Source: Siderastrea radians (lineage: Eukaryota > Cnidaria > Anthozoa > Scleractinia > Rhizangiidae). From it: a stretch of DNA of 64,000 nucleotides. Position numbers and translations under genes: made by a program. The notes below the pieces were generated by a model. It saw only the letters and a program-made list of their open reading frames with translations, was not told the DNA's origin and made no database searches. The first letter of the stretch is position 1. Every line of letters starts with the position of its first letter. Location: assembly GCA_964017195.1 (NCBI GenBank), contig OZ024894.1, positions 32,018,388-32,082,387 on the forward strand, in the 5' to 3' direction. Below, piece after piece: positions 1 to 15,218 of this stretch.

Positions 1-586
1 CCGCATTGCGTTGTTAGGTAAAAGAACTAAGATCTTAAGATTGGTGGGCGAATTCTTTTATGTGCTTGATTTCTTAAGTTTTAACCATTATGAAACATTC
101 GAACCATTGTCTTTTTACTTGATTTAATGGAGTCCATAACCATTCAAATCTTTCACCTGCAAGCCAAACAGTGAGTAGGAATTGACTGTGGCTAGGAGAT
201 TTAAAAGACATTCTTATTTTATACCACATATATTTCTTAGTCAATGGTAAATGAAGAGCAGTGGAGAACCTCCCCAACACAAGGGGCCGCGGATCCGCAG
301 CTGGTCTCGAAGCCATTTAAAAAGAATTTATTTGTTAAACTAGGTATTATAAATATATAAGTAGATTGTTGCACACTGCATTATCTGTTGATCTATTCCA
401 GAGAGTTGGGATAACACTACAGATTGTTTTTTGAAAATGGGTGATGCTTTGGAAACACGAACCAAAGGCGAACGCTTTCTCGTTAAGTTGTTTAGAACTC
501 TCCCGAATTTCGATAAGTCTGAAACGGCACGCGAAATTAAGACAGCTACTCGTATTTTTATTATAATTCCTATTTTTATTCTATAG

Positions 587-748
587 ATGCCCACGACAAC
601 ATTTTCATGGAAGTAGGCTCGAGCAAGTGCACCCAGGCCAATGGGTGTGATTCGAACGCTTTCTGTGCCTGCGGCACAGTCAGCGGAGAATATCAGTGCG
701 TCTGCAAGCAAGGGTACTCTGGAGCGGGAACAAATGGAGAGTGCCACA
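587..748 (+). CDS. SVEP1: SVEP1-like exon: EGF-like module
   Basis: First exon visible in the window. The acceptor is CTATAG and the donor GTAAGT, and the exon is phase 1-1 (54 codons). It encodes seven cysteines including the EGF-type CxC followed by an aromatic/Gly-Tyr stretch ([10 protein letters not shown]). It sits where SVEP1 proteins carry the segment between vWA and the first sushi. The upstream 586 bases show no further exon that I can support. Confidence 0.8.
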
Positions 749-3700
749 GTAAGTTCAGTGCACCTTATCTCGCGGTAAACTTGTTATCCGAGTTACCCCA
801 GAAAATTCATAGCTCTTCCCGTATTTCCCTTCACCGTGATAGCTACACAGAAAGCAGTAGATATGGAGTAATAACGCTCTAACGTTCTACTTTCAATACA
901 AATTACAACACTGGTGAACGGAGGAGATTTCTAGGCCACAGAAGGTGCTAGGCAAGGCAACTTTCGGCTTTTTGAGTTGCAACAGCGTTGCGTACAACTT
1001 ACATCTTGTAAAACTGCTTTTAATACTTTAAATGATAAAAAATCCATTCCGTGGGGGGGTGGACAGAGAACGAGTGTTTCTCCGATGGCTCTCACGGTCT
1101 TTGGGTAGATTCGTTCTCCTTTTCCTCTCTGTTCCCACACCTTACAGAATTTTATTAAGCATCATCGTTTCAGAATAGTGTTCAGAAGATACATTAACAA
1201 GAACGAAGTATTCTAATGCACGTTTAAAAGATACATCTTGACTGGGCATTTAAAGTTGTCAGTGCATGCAAGTTCACTGTATCTGACGGCAATGCGTTTC
1301 AGAGACTTAGGGGAAGCCAACCAGAAAGGTCCTTTACCACCAATACGTGACAATCGAGCCAGCTCATCAGACTTATCGATCATTGCTTCTTCCTTTCTTC
1401 TTTCCTTGATTCCTTTGATCACGCATTTTTACTTTTCTTATTTTCTTTTTAGAATGCATTCGGGGCACCTACAAACGATGGCCAGACCCAGGACAGTGCA
1501 CGCCATGTCCCTCCCATTCCACCACGGATGAAGAGGGCAGCATTATAATAGACCAATGCAAGTGCTTTACTGGGTATGAAGGCGACCCGTCAAACGATAT
1601 ACCATGCACAGGTATTGATCTGATGTAAACCCTGAGATATTTATGTATGGATGTTATTAAATTCCTGAATTGCAAGTTAGCTTACAAAATAAGACGTCTA
1701 GATGGAAGAGGACCGCAAATTGTCCTTGTGAACTCAATGGCAGTTATTTGCAGTGCGTTAGCGACCAGTGAGTAAAAGCTGTCACGCTGTTTACCCTGTT
1801 TAGCCGTTACGTTCCGTACGTTCGCCATTAACGGGCGGTTGTAAGAAATCAAACAACACGCGAGACCTCTAGAATCCCCCATACAGATCAACTCCCTTGG
1901 CATAAATAAACTATAATGATGAACAATGAAAGTTAAGAATACTAATAGGCCCATTTTTTTAACTTTTTTTTATTATTTTTTTTTTATTTCATAAAGATGA
2001 AATATTGCGTTATATCTCTGAATGAATGTCTAGGTTTACCACAATTCCGGTCCATTCGAGCAACCCTTAAGGAGAAAAAATTCCATGTTTGCTATAAGAT
2101 ACTATGGAGGAGATAATTCAGGTTTTGTTTAGGCATCGTTTTCCTACTTTTCTGTATTTCAGCTGTTGAATGCGAGCAGCTAGCGGCTCCAGCAAACGGC
2201 GCTTTCGTTGCTGTATGCAATAAAACGTACTCTAGTGTCTGCCAATTCCAGTGTAACGACGGTTACACTTTGGAGGGATCAAGTAATCGTACATGCCAAA
2301 GCAACAAGGAATGGAGCGGCATCGCTACTCAGTGCAACAGTAAGTAAAGGGGGAATCAAAGGTATATTAAAGAGAACTTTTAAAGAGAGTAAGACCACTC
2401 ACCAACAAAACCTCGGGTTGATAACAATCTGTTTTGGCGTTCATCTTTTAAATCATGAACTCTAAGGTTCAAAATCTTAATATTTCTCAATTTTCCCTAA
2501 ATCTTATCAATCCCCCGCCATTTTTCTTCTCTCTTTACATAATCAAACTAATGAAACTGAAACTCATACAAATTAATGGGAGTTTACACTACAAAGCTGA
2601 TGATATCATTTTGGATTTCATGAAACCTCGAAGAGAAAAATGGTTAAAACGTTGGAAAAAGGAAGCATCCAACGTTGAGCCACCTTTTAGGGTCCGATGG
2701 ACGACGGCATGTGGAAGACTAGAAATCCGGAAATGTATCGGGAAGCGGGTTAAGCTATATTTCGTAAATAGGAGTACTTGATAGCTTGTGATTGTTTGTT
2801 TATATTTAAGCATTAGCTGCACAGCACCTTCCCTTTGTCTAGAACACTTTTTTAAAAGTGTTAAAGCACACTTACACACTTATAGCACACTAATAACGCA
2901 CTGGGTTTGGTTAGCAGCAGCACAGATAAAATATCGTCTTATAATACGTTATATCCTACTCCCAATCTGTTTTGTTACAGTCATCACTTGCGCAGTGCTT
3001 CCAGCACAAGCTCACGGTACCAAAACGTGCACTGGCAAGGGATATGAATACAACGACCAATGCAATTTCACATGTGACGTGGGATACGAAAGGAAGGGAA
3101 GCTCTGTAAGAGTATGTCAGGCTGATGGACAATGGTCAGGAACCGCAACCACTTGCGAAGGTATCCAAGAATATTTTTGCATGCAATTATATCATTTTTT
3201 TCCCTTTCTTTTGCGTTTTCTTTCACACCGTGAAGGGATAGAGGACTTTCATTTTCATTGTTGTCATCCGAGCCTCATTTAGGTCCTACAATTTGGGTTT
3301 GTTCAAAGCAAAAACCATCTCCCTTCTACATTTTAATATCCTCTTAACCCATAAAGTGCGGTTCAATCTTTTGTGTAACGAAAATGAAATCTTAACGAGT
3401 GACTACTCACAAGAGAGCTACTGAGCAGTGCTTACCAACAGAGTTTTATTTTTCAAATACTTTGCCAATGAAGTGCAATGCCCGCTCTTTCTTCTACCAT
3501 GCAGACTGTTTCTCTGTATATGGCCGACAACTTAGCTACGTTATTGGCCTCTGTTTCTCATTTTGTTCTTTAACTTGCAGCTCGCCAATGCCCCGCCTTG
3601 CGCCAGTTAGCTTTTGGTACAGTAGAACCCGTTGATTGTGTGACAACACCACAGCCTTACCAACGAGGATGCGTCATGAGATGTGTTGTCGGCTACGTCA

Positions 3701-6700
3701 TGACGGGGGATAGTCCGCTGACTTGTGGAGCCGACGGCACTTGGCAAGGAACCTTTCCATCTTGCAATGGTATTTTCTTTTTTCGCTCACCATAGCTTAA
3801 AAGTGATGAGCGTTCCTCGTCTTTTTAATGTCAATTTAACAAATCGACGTCAGTTTTTTTTTATGCGTCTGTCCTCTTATTGTTGATAAATTTCGTCATA
3901 ACATTGTTAAAGTGTTGTGGTTCCACGAGCCTAAGGCGAGTGGATCCACAACTAACTTTAAGAATGTTAAACCTGAATTTCGTCGTGGTAATTCGGAAAT
4001 CACAGTTCCGTCAATTGAAAGTTTAATGAGAACAGGCCAGAAATACAAGGAAAATTTCGAATCGTGCAACTAATCTTTATTCCAGTGAAAACTGTTCACA
4101 AAATAATTCGCTAAAACACGGTTCAGCTTAATTTCATCGACGGCTCAAATAACCGCTCACCGCTGATTTTCAGGTCTGAATTCTCAACAAACGTCTTCAT
4201 CTTTTCTTTCTAAAGTTGCAATGATTCAGGATGATTTCGTCATTGAACAATACTAGGTTTGTAGTACAATTCTCGCCATACTGAGAAAGCAGCGCCGAAA
4301 AGTTTAACCAAGCTTTTGCTGATTGCGTCCGCTTTGCAAAATAATTAGCAAATCAGCGCGCGAGAACCGCTCAGTTATTTAACAATTATCCTGCGAAATC
4401 GCGCGGAATTTCACCTGATACTTCAGGGGATATTCCGCAAGATTGAGCAGGATAATTGTTTTATTATTCAACAAATTGTCATCGACTACCATTTTCATAA
4501 AGAGAAAAACTATGGTTCTATGATGAAAACGCTAAAAGCTAGCAACACGTAATAAAAATCAAAACAGAACTTCAAGAAATCGAAGTTTAGTACGTACCGT
4601 TCACTTAAAAAAAGACTTATTTACAAACCCATGTTTGGAAATGAGAAGACAGAGTAAAAAAAATACTGCTACCTTACCGAGAATAAGTCCTCTTCCTGTG
4701 AATTAAAGTCTTTTCAACTTTACAATTTTCCGTGAGCAAGTGTGCTGCTTCGTTCGCAATATCATTTTCTTTGTTGAGTTCTCACTATGAAAATTCCAAG
4801 TCAACCTCTGGATATCTTTGTGAGCTGAAGCAAATACTTGTTGACTTTTTGAGAGCATTTAATCGTGGAAAGTTTCTTGCAGGGAGTTAAAATTTCCGGA
4901 GACCGCTGCTAAAACTGCCTCGCTTTTCAAAATGTCCGCCAAACAAGCAATGAAAGAAATCTGCAGTGCTCTTCCAAATATGGTCATTTACGTATATCGC
5001 AGGATATCTGTCATGTACGGATGACAGATATTGAGGGCTTCCTTACCATATATGGGCATAGTGACAATTTGTTGAATAATAATGTAAAATATAATTGTTG
5101 TTTGAGTAATAAGATTGCATCAATGAGCAGATTTTTAAAAGAAAATACACTTTCACTTACCGACAGGTTCGAAAATCCCACGCAAAATCCCACCTAGCCA
5201 TCAGAGCCGGACTCTTGCGCTTGACTAGTTTCTAATTTCATTACTACAGAATGCCTTTCCCTTGAATGAGAATTAAGGTATTTGTATATGTAATCGCATG
5301 AGGCCGAGTAGAATTAAGGATAAATTTTCAAGCGTATTTTCAAAGTGTTCACATAATTGTACAATTTGTACAAACTTTGAAAATACAAGTGAAAATTTAT
5401 CCCTAGTTATACGAGGACTCAAGGCGATTACTTCTTTAAAACATAAAGGGCAAATTTTCGCAATACTTTCCATGCGCGTTGAAACACAATCAGTCGGCCC
5501 CCAGAATAAAAGTACCCGCTCGTAAACAATTCACCACCAAGCAGTTTAACGGTTGCTCAGCATACAGAACGAAAATTACTGTCTAACGTTTCATCTTAAG
5601 AGATAAATACAATACCAACTCTTTGACAAAAGACACCTAAAATTCAACTAAGCATATTTTATTTAGCTGAGTTGCTATGCTTCCTCTCGCTCGCTGAAGC
5701 AAAGGTTTCAGTAGTTCTAAGACAAATAACCATTTCCTGTTTCTCGTAAAACATTCAGGTTCACCTTTTGGAATTTCTCTTCGAGCTATAACCAGTTTTT
5801 CATACCGCTTTTACCAACCAACCCGGTTAAAAGTCAAACTTTGAAGCGATATCCTTGTGTTGAACAACTCAAAACCCTCTTTTTGTTTCAAGACTTTTTC
5901 AAGACGTTTACAAAAAGCAAATGGCGCGCTTTCGCGTTCAACCAATTAAATGCGAGTAATTTCGGCGCATGGCCAAGCAGGAGTCAATAATTTTGTCCTC
6001 GTTAGAAAGAAAATTAAGAAAAAATGCCCTCTGTCTCAACCAATCAGCAATGAGGAAATTTGCCCTCTATGTGGTAAATACATTTAAATGACATTTTTTG
6101 AGTTTTTTTATTTTAAGTTCGTCTGGATTTCATCCGATGGCCCAGTTTCAAAGAATTTTGACCTTCTCATAATTTCACAGAAGACAGGTTGTCAGTGAAT
6201 GACCCAGCTCTTTTTGTGTTATAATAAATTGGATGAGCTGCCAATTGCCGCAGCGTCGAGCGTGTTGTCGTTGTGTAAAAGTTTTGTCCATCAATAAGCT
6301 TCAGAAAATTAAACAATGATTCAAAATTAGATTTAAAAAAATTAAGAATTAGAGAAAACAAGTATTTTAATCGCGCTCGATAGATATGAGGTAATTTTAC
6401 CCAACTAGTTGGCCATTCAGCTCCTGATGTCCAACCTGCGCCAGTTGAATAATAATAATAATAATAATGATAATAATGATAATAAAAATGATAATGATAA
6501 TTAAATAATGTAAGTCGAGGATTCCAAAAGGTAGTCGTTGGTCTCATTAACGACGAATGAGGATTAATAAGGTTTTCATATCAAAAAAGGCACTTAGTTG
6601 CTAAAAAACAGGTATGGTAACTACGAGGTGGTGGTATTTACAGATAAGTCATAAGGGGGATCTAAACTTTCCTGTGGTTTGGAATATCAGTTTCACCAAA

Positions 6701-9700
6701 CGGTTCGTTTCGGGGAATATCTGTTCGGAAGGACTAAATCGCCTGGAGTATTCGGGTTTAATTGCAGTGAAAAGAAGAGATTTCTTTGGTGAAACATCAC
6801 CTTAATTCCTATTATTTTCTAAGGGATATATATACCTTTAGAATGTAAAATAAGGCCAGCTACCATTTTCGAAGAGCCAGCAGCAGCTCGGAAATTCGGC
6901 GGATAGGATTCTGTTTCCCAAACTTTTCTACGGCCTAAAGTTTCAGCTAAAAACGTCGAAGAGATCAACCTTTATTAGCTTACATGACAAATATGTCTTT
7001 AAAAAGTTCTGAAACAATCTAAGAAAGCACAAAACGTTGTTCCAAGTATTTTGCTAAAATTTTCTCGTTTGGTGCCCCTGGAAAATTCCACGATTTCAAA
7101 TGCTTACAACTGGTTTGAATTTGCATCATTCTAGATGACCAACCACCCCTCATTACATGTCCCTCGGGTGTAAATAATGGCACTGATCCGGAAAGACCAA
7201 CCAGGACAGTCACTTGGAGTGATCCAGTTGTTAGCGACAACTCAGAACTTCACGATCCCAATGCCGCCCCGACAGTTGTTAGATCGCCCAGTGACATTAC
7301 TTCTCCGCATGACTTTCCCACCGGTACGACTCGCATTACCTACACCGCTACTGATAGGAGCAACAACTCTGCGTCATGCGTTTTTACCGTCACTATCGCC
7401 GGTAAGTAACTTTTCATAAAAGGAACTCTATAAATTACACCTTTTCAAGAAACAAAGAATATCATGTAAGTTATATTTGCTTTGTCTCAAAATTTCAGTT
7501 TTTTGCTAGTTCGCACGGAAATAGACTTTTCAACTAGTACTGCTTTGTAAGCCAGACTATTTGTAAAAAGTGGACAAAGTTTCTATCTATTGTCATCCTG
7601 GTTCGCTCGGAGCTTATGCCACTCAACATGGTCTTCCGCCAGGTCTCTTTATCTCTTTCTTGAGATGTACGCCGGTCCGATGAGAGACCCGTCTAGTCGT
7701 CAATGTCGCCATATACGGCAGACAATTGCAACCCTCCTCCCTTATCCTCTTGTGCATTTAAGAAGCACTTAACCTTGTAGGATAAAAGGTAGTAGTCCTT
7801 CAGCTCTAATGCCAATTAATACGTAAGTATAAATTTAAATTAATGTAATAACTTGCATAACCCTGGTAGAGAGATAAAAACCGTTCATTTCCGCTCACTG
7901 GCAATGTTGTTTGTTCTTTGGGTACAACCTACCTTTGTGTTCTCCGTTCCTTCAAAAAAGAATCCATAAATTGAGAGTAAATCCAGCGATTTCTCTGCAG
8001 TTTCTCACGACCAAGCATTTCAAATGCCTCTAACAACATTACAGTTTCCTTTTCTAAGTGTCTAACTTCCACACGTATGAAGAACCACAAACCATACCAG
8101 GGTCTGTACTAACAACCCCCTGCATCAATGCTTGGGATGCAGGACGGGAAATGGGAATTAAAAGCTAGAAAAGCACAGACCTTCCAGAGCCACAGACATC
8201 AACCGGAATTTGATGTTCCCTTTGCTGGTCTATTTTTTCCCTAACCAAATGCTGCAAAGCATTTGTTCCTGTGTTGATGACCTATGGCGTCAAAAGGGAG
8301 CTTTCAACTCTCGGCTTCCGTTCGTGATTCACAAACGTCATACCTTAAGACACCAATCAAAGCGTATTAACACGTTAGGCGTGAAATAATCGACAACTTT
8401 GAAACATGGGTACATTGTTACTTTTATAATAATTTACCGTAGATAACGAAGCCCCTCGAATCTACTGTCCAGCAAACCAAGAAGTTAAGAAGCAGAACAC
8501 TGATCCAACCATTAAGGTTTACTGGCAGCCTCCAACATACAGTGACAATTCCGGGCAAGCCGTCACCATATTTACAGAATCCATCAACGGATCTGACTTT
8601 AGAACGGGACAACATCAGATCAAATACACGGCCACTGATCACGTGGGCAACAAAGCTGAATGCACGTTCATTATCGTTGTTTCCGGTAAGTTGGAGCAGT
8701 GGCTTGAAAATGCGTTCCTATTAACACGTTTAATTAACAATTGTTTCAGGAAATTAAAAGTTGCATTGGGCGTGCATTTAATTGCATTGCGTTGCATTGC
8801 ATTGCATTATTAGTTGACTACGAATTCGAGTGTACCCGGAGATTGAGAAAAATCATCGTTTTATTATAAAAACATTGATATTCTATAAGCATTCACCTCT
8901 TCTACTGGAAAGAGATGAGATGATAACCTATTACAAGTGGAACCAATAAGAACGCTTAGCTTGCTGATATCCAGCGGCCATTTATGTAATATAACTAAGT
9001 TAAAAAGTAATACAATACCTTTTTAATACCATCGTTCTTTCTTGATCGTCACACATGACTTTCGACATTGCTGAATTGACAGTATGCCGGATGTGTGTTA
9101 CAGGATCTCTCCCGCCACGAGTCTAGTAGTTGCTCAGGGGAAAGAGACATGCGAAAGATCATGGGTTCGACTCTCGACAGAGCTTTATTCCTTGTCCCAC
9201 GCATGTGACAGGCTGAATATCACACCACTCCTAAAGCAGAATAATTATTTGCACTTCTTTTTCCTTCTTTTTGCAGCGGTCAACTGCAAGCCCTATGATC
9301 CACCAATCAACGGCCTTATAGCCTGCTCTCAATCCGATCTCTTTGGTGGAGAATCGTGTACTCCTCAGTGTAACTCTGAAAAGGAATTTTCCCGCATTCC
9401 TGCCGCTTTCTACATCTGCCTATCGAGTGGGACGTGGAATGTCTGGGACTGGCGCCCGGTGGACCAGGTATCAATAGAAATGCCGTGGCCTGACTGCACA
9501 GGTAATCCAGCACAGCATGATTTGTTGATAGCATCTGTTGCCCTCTGTGGCCACTTTTTAAAACTAATCTAGAATGCAAGAATGCAAGAACAGTCGATTC
9601 TTTTAAAGCTGCTCTTAAAACACTTTATATAGGTTAGCCTTTCCTAATAAATTCACGATGTTGCTTTTATTTATTCTTATTTCTGTCGTTTTTATTCTAT

Positions 9701-9779
9701 TTTATTAGTTTATTTTAAATTGTAAAGAGCATTTGATCATTACATCATGGAAAATGCGCTATACAAATTCAGAAATTGC

Positions 9780-9822
<43 letters not shown>

Positions 9823-12800
9823 GTGTCGTAGCTCATGTTGATGATAAATAAGACTGTAAGCAGTCTCTTTCATACAGCGTGAGAAAATAGCGCAGTCACT
9901 ATGAAATCACTACCCGAAAACAAGTGCTGTCACTCATTAGTCTTTTCCAAAATACTAAGATAAATGTCATCAACGTAAGGGCGCCAGGAACTTTTATCAA
10001 ATAGTGTAAAATTTCCTTTCAGAGGAATATGTCCCGGGTGCTGCGCGCAAGGGTATGGAGTGGCAATACTTTGTTGGCGACTGTTCGGACCCGGCAGTAC
10101 AGGAACAAGCTAAAATTAATTTCCAGAACGGACTGAATACAGTTTTTGGTGGCGGTGATCCTAATTTCTGTCAAAGTCAGGGTGCTTGTTCTCTGGAAAA
10201 TATCAAGGTCACTTGCGGAAAGACTCAAAAGAGACGGAGACGAGCAGCCCAGGTAAGTCTAGAGAATGAGTAATCCCAAATAGTTTCTTCCCATCACGAC
10301 TGCAAACAATTCGAGGTACTTCCGAATTGCCAAAAAACGCGGATACTCGCTTCATTTTATAGCCCTGTAAGCAAAGTAGTGCTCAAAATGATATGCTCTG
10401 CATTGGTTTGCAATATGTGTTTTTAAGAATAAAATATTGTCGCATATATTTGACATATCAAAGATAAACAATTCTTTTGGACAAGAAAGCAAGACAGTGT
10501 GACATTTGGCAAGTTGTTATTTGCGCTTTTATTTGCCTCATAAGATTAACGGTTTTTTTTTTTTTTTGCTTTATCTTGAAGTCCCAAAGATTACACTTAC
10601 TTTGTAGAAAGTGTGAGCTTTTAGCCAAAAGTAGAATAGAAATAATACGAACTTAGGTTCCCCCGAACAGTAAACCGATAACTGCCAAAGTTTTTGTTAG
10701 ACGGAAAGCTAGATCATTCTACTCTCTCTTACATCCGCCCCATCCAGGCCAAAAAGTGGAATTTTAGTCCATAAAAAGAGGTAAGCTGAAAATTGAGATT
10801 AACCGTATTCTGCCTGGGGGGAAGGGAGGGGGGTGGGGGCACATCGTGCCCGCGCTGACTTTAACGAATTATAACTTTAAAACGGCTTGACGAATAATCA
10901 CCAAATCTTGTGACTTTTCCTGAAATTTATCAGGGCAAATTTTCCTGTGTCAATGACGTGTCTATTATGATTGACGTTTTCATAGCAACCGTCTACTCAG
11001 GAGGTGTTTTGACTATTCTCTGTCTTTTTTCAGTCTTTTTTTTCAGTTTTCTCCTCTTCGTTTGTAAGAAGGAGATAGTCCTTCACTTTTTTATGCTTGT
11101 TTTGATTAATTGTTTCTTAGAACAAATTCATATATTTTTTGATGTCGTCATTGTTTACTGTATGACTGCATTCTCGGGATTCAAGATGGCAGCTCAAAAT
11201 TCAAAATAACTGCTTTGTGACGTCATGGTGACGTCATGAAACGTCATAATCGACCTTCATAAACCCAATCTGTTAAGGTAATGACGTGCTAAAAACTTGC
11301 AAAGTTTCATCACAAGAGGGTGAATACCTTTCGAGATCTATAGGGGGCACTTTGTGCCCCATCCTCTTCCCCCCCCCCCCCGCCAAGGCTGAGAAACTCA
11401 AAAAAAGCCCAGGCGAAATAGGGTTAAAGTGTGCAATTTATATAAGGTTCTGAATAAAGCAACCATTTTTCGTAAAACAGACTAACCTGCATACGCTTCA
11501 TCTTGAAAAATTCGCCTTCCCAGGAAAGCCACTACTCAAGATAATGAAAGAGAAAAAACTTAAACAAATCTTTGGAAAGATTTTGAAGATTAGTTTGTTG
11601 CGAAAATTCCTTTCTCTCGTGAAATGATGACTTTTAAACCAAACTTGACCGGAAACAGTGAAATACACTGTAATTCACTGATTTTCTTACACAATCGGTT
11701 CCCAAGGACGATTACCCACTTCACACAGTAGGCAAGATTAATTTGTTCTCCTTGTTTTGTCAGTCCTCTGTAGGGGTTTTAAAGCATATGTCAATTTCCA
11801 GTCGTTTAACAATTGTGTTATTATTTTGTCATTCACGAGTGATTTTTCGCTATTAAATCCTCTAATAATGCTCGGCATCTTTCAGTTCACAGTCCTAAAC
11901 AGACCCAATTCTCAGGAACTACCAAATAGTTTCCGAATAATTGACTCTAGAAAGCTTACTATACAATTGTCATGATATTTGCCAGTAGAAAACGCAAATG
12001 GCGATCTCCCTGACGCTTGAAGCTAAAATTATGAACACTTCAAATTAATTTCCTTAGGTAGGGGACTATAAGAAAGGGGTTCAATTTTCGAGAAAAATGC
12101 ACGACGCAAATTTTCAGACAACGATACAAAGTGGCACACAGAGTATCCTGCATTTCACTTCCGGAACGTAAGTGCAAAATATGACTCAACCTCACTTCAA
12201 TTTCATGTGCATTTAATTGAAGGTTTACGCAGAACAAATGACTTAATGCCCTTACTGGCAATACATTGTTTTTGTTTTTTTTTAAGTCCTTGGGACTAAA
12301 CTGGATGTAACAATTTTCAGCCGAAACTGAAATTAAAATTAAAAACTGAACTTGACAACTGAAATTGACTCGATTGTTCATCATTTTTACTATTTTTCAT
12401 AAACAGCAAAAATAGCATAGCATTTAATGGTTGCAAGGCTTTCCTCGAGGGACTAAGAAAGATTTAAGTCCACTTACACCGTCTTTTTTTCCCGAAAATC
12501 CCGTTATCCGAATACTGCTTTTCTATTGTGCAAACTACGTAATTCACTCGTCCGCATCCCACCTGCAAAATATAACGTGAAGTTCATCCCGTATTCAAAC
12601 GTTCTCTTTTCTTCAGACACCAATACGAAAATACCCTGCCATTCATTAAAGAAATAGCGTTGGGCAGTCAAATTTGTACCCAACTGCTGTAACTCATGGG
12701 GAGTGTCTCTGGCCAAAGGAGTGTCAGTATCTGGCTTCCGGGCGAAATACTGACTCTTAGTATAAAACATACGGTGACCTGATAACCGTTGAAAAGGAAA

Positions 12801-14738
12801 ACTGCTTGAGACTTGATGTCTTCAAGACTATACCTTCCCGCAAAACTCTCTCACCGATGGTTAGTACGGTTAGTACTCAAGAAATATGCCAGGAGTAATA
12901 TACTGATGTGAATACTGATGTGTATACGGATGTGAAACATCCGATGTCCTGACAGGAGTTGAGAAAGAAAACGACTTCGAACCACATGTCTAGATCTCTA
13001 AAGCGAGGCGTAGCCGCCAAAAAAACTAAAACTGTTAGTACTCAAGAACTTTTTCTTCGTTTGTACAATGTAGAAATGGAATTCTTTATCAGAAAAAAGT
13101 TGTTGGTAGCCCGACTCTTGTCTCTTTCACAAGCAAACGAAATTGTCTTTTTAGAAAACCCGCATTCACATCTCCAATGGCTTGTAACTTAATTTTGAAT
13201 ATTGCTCTACTATCCATGCACTATGTATAGTCATTTTCCCCTTTCTTTTTCAGTCAGTCATTATCATCGAGCTGGATGTGTCGGTTATAACACAAAACAA
13301 CGACTTCTCCCAGGCCAAGGCGGACTTAGAGCAAAACGTTACCAGTGCCAAGAGCGATCCGTCAATGCAGTCAATACAAGCAGGCTCAGAAAGCATGACT
13401 TTGAATAATGTGTCGGAGACTCCCACCTATGGTGTCTGTGTCAACGGCAGCGTTTTTGGACTTAACCAAGGTATTACGCCATCTGGGGACCACAGTCAAA
13501 GATGCCGTAAGTATTCATAAAGTGTGTTTCGAACGAAAGGCTTATTATAATTAAAGAAATTACTTCATGCGGTTCCCGTTTTTGCCAAAATTGCAATGGC
13601 ATTAAAACTAAGGACCTTTTCTCAAACACAAACTTCTCCTAGAAAACCACAGGCGACCCAAGAGCAAGATAAGAGACAAACGCCGCGAACTTGACTCTAG
13701 CGTATCGGCGTACGATTTGAAAGGTTTGTATGGGAAGTCAATGGATTTGTTTTAAATAGTGGACACAACAACAATAATTTCCACTATTTAAAACAAATTC
13801 GTTGTCTTCCCATACAAACCTTTATTATTCAAATCGTACGCCGATACGCTAGAGTCATGTTCGTAGCGTTTGTCTCTTATCTTGAGCTTGGGCCGCCTGT
13901 GTAGAAAACCAAGAGGAAGACATCACGTGGTTTTCTCAAAAAGATATCTAACCAGAGGACGTCCTATTTTTTTAAAAGAATGCAAACCATTTCCAGCCTG
14001 GTAATTAGCAGAGTAATGAAACTGAAACATTATTTTTGTGTTTCCTTTGATTTAGTATGTCCATAAGTGTTCTCAAATTAGAAATGGGTCTTAAAACCTA
14101 CTGTAAACTTTTGACGTAAGTAGACGTAAATTCTATCAGGCTGCCAAAAAGACATTTCAGATCAGCCCAGTTGGCGCTCTACCATACTAAGGGAAACAAT
14201 GTTGAACTCAACTTACATTGACCTGCCTTGGGAGGCCAAACGATTAATATCTTGCGCCAAATTGAACGCAAGTATGAACTTGGTGAAAAAGAACACGAGG
14301 AATCGCGCAAGCTGTCCCAGGTAAACACAAGTAGAGGATAACGGAGTCTTGAAAGAAAAAAAAACAGGTCACTCTCGCCTAACTCGATTCATTGCAAGAG
14401 GTATTGCTTTGACTGATCCAGCTTGCTGACTGATAAAGTTACTGACAAATCCCATTGCACTTTAGATCTTTTTATGTTGCCGAATTTACCCGAATTTACC
14501 ATAATCGTTTGGCCTCCAAAGGTAGGTCACTTGCAATGCAAGTTGAGTTCAATATTGTTTCCCTTAGTATGGTGATCGTCCGAATTTCCACTGTGCATTG
14601 TCTCAGCAAAGCTATCGAATTACACCTTTCTGGAGCTGTCGAACTAGCTTCTTTCAGAAAATATGGTAAAAGGTCGCAGCACTCGAAGCAAGTTTTTATT
14701 CATTCATTCATTCATTCATTTATTGATTTATTGATTGG

Positions 14739-14780
<42 letters not shown>

Positions 14781-15181
14781 AATTGATTGATGGATGGATG
14801 GATGGATGGATGGATTGATTGATTGATTGATTGACTGACTGATTGATTGACTGACTGATTGATTGATTGATTGATGGATTGATTGATGGATTGGTTGATA
14901 GAAAACTGCCCATCTGGAACATTCTTTGACTTGAATAATGGAAGTTGTGTCGATTGCCCTCATGACACGTTCAACCCTTCCACTGGCCAAGTAGGACAAT
15001 GTAGAAATTGCCCGGAGGAGACTTACACTCTGGAGGCCGGGAGCAAAAACAGTTCACAATGTTTAGGTAGGTACAACAAGCCAAATGACGGCATTGATAC
15101 GACGCACGTAAAGTTAATAGATTGTCGTTATTATTTACTGAAAGTGCAACAGTGAAAAGCAAACGCTTGCAATTGCAATTC

Positions 15182-15218
<37 letters not shown>

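Larger units (their letters stand above)
3770..7134 (+). other. Intron 5 (3.4 kb) with two foldback elements
   Basis: There is no coding signal that joins the neighbouring exons. It holds the foldbacks at 4381-4460 and 5291-5430 and an imperfect ATA/ATG trinucleotide run near 6447-6480. The rest is AT-rich unique-looking sequence. Confidence 0.6.

Noticed and set aside
9130..9190. tRNA-like sequence with GGTTCGACTC B-box
   Set aside because: The A-box and stems are too poor to call a tRNA or SINE boundary.
14712..14999. Minus-strand Ser/Ile/Asn/Gln-rich frame
   Set aside because: Translation of the TTGA tetranucleotide array.
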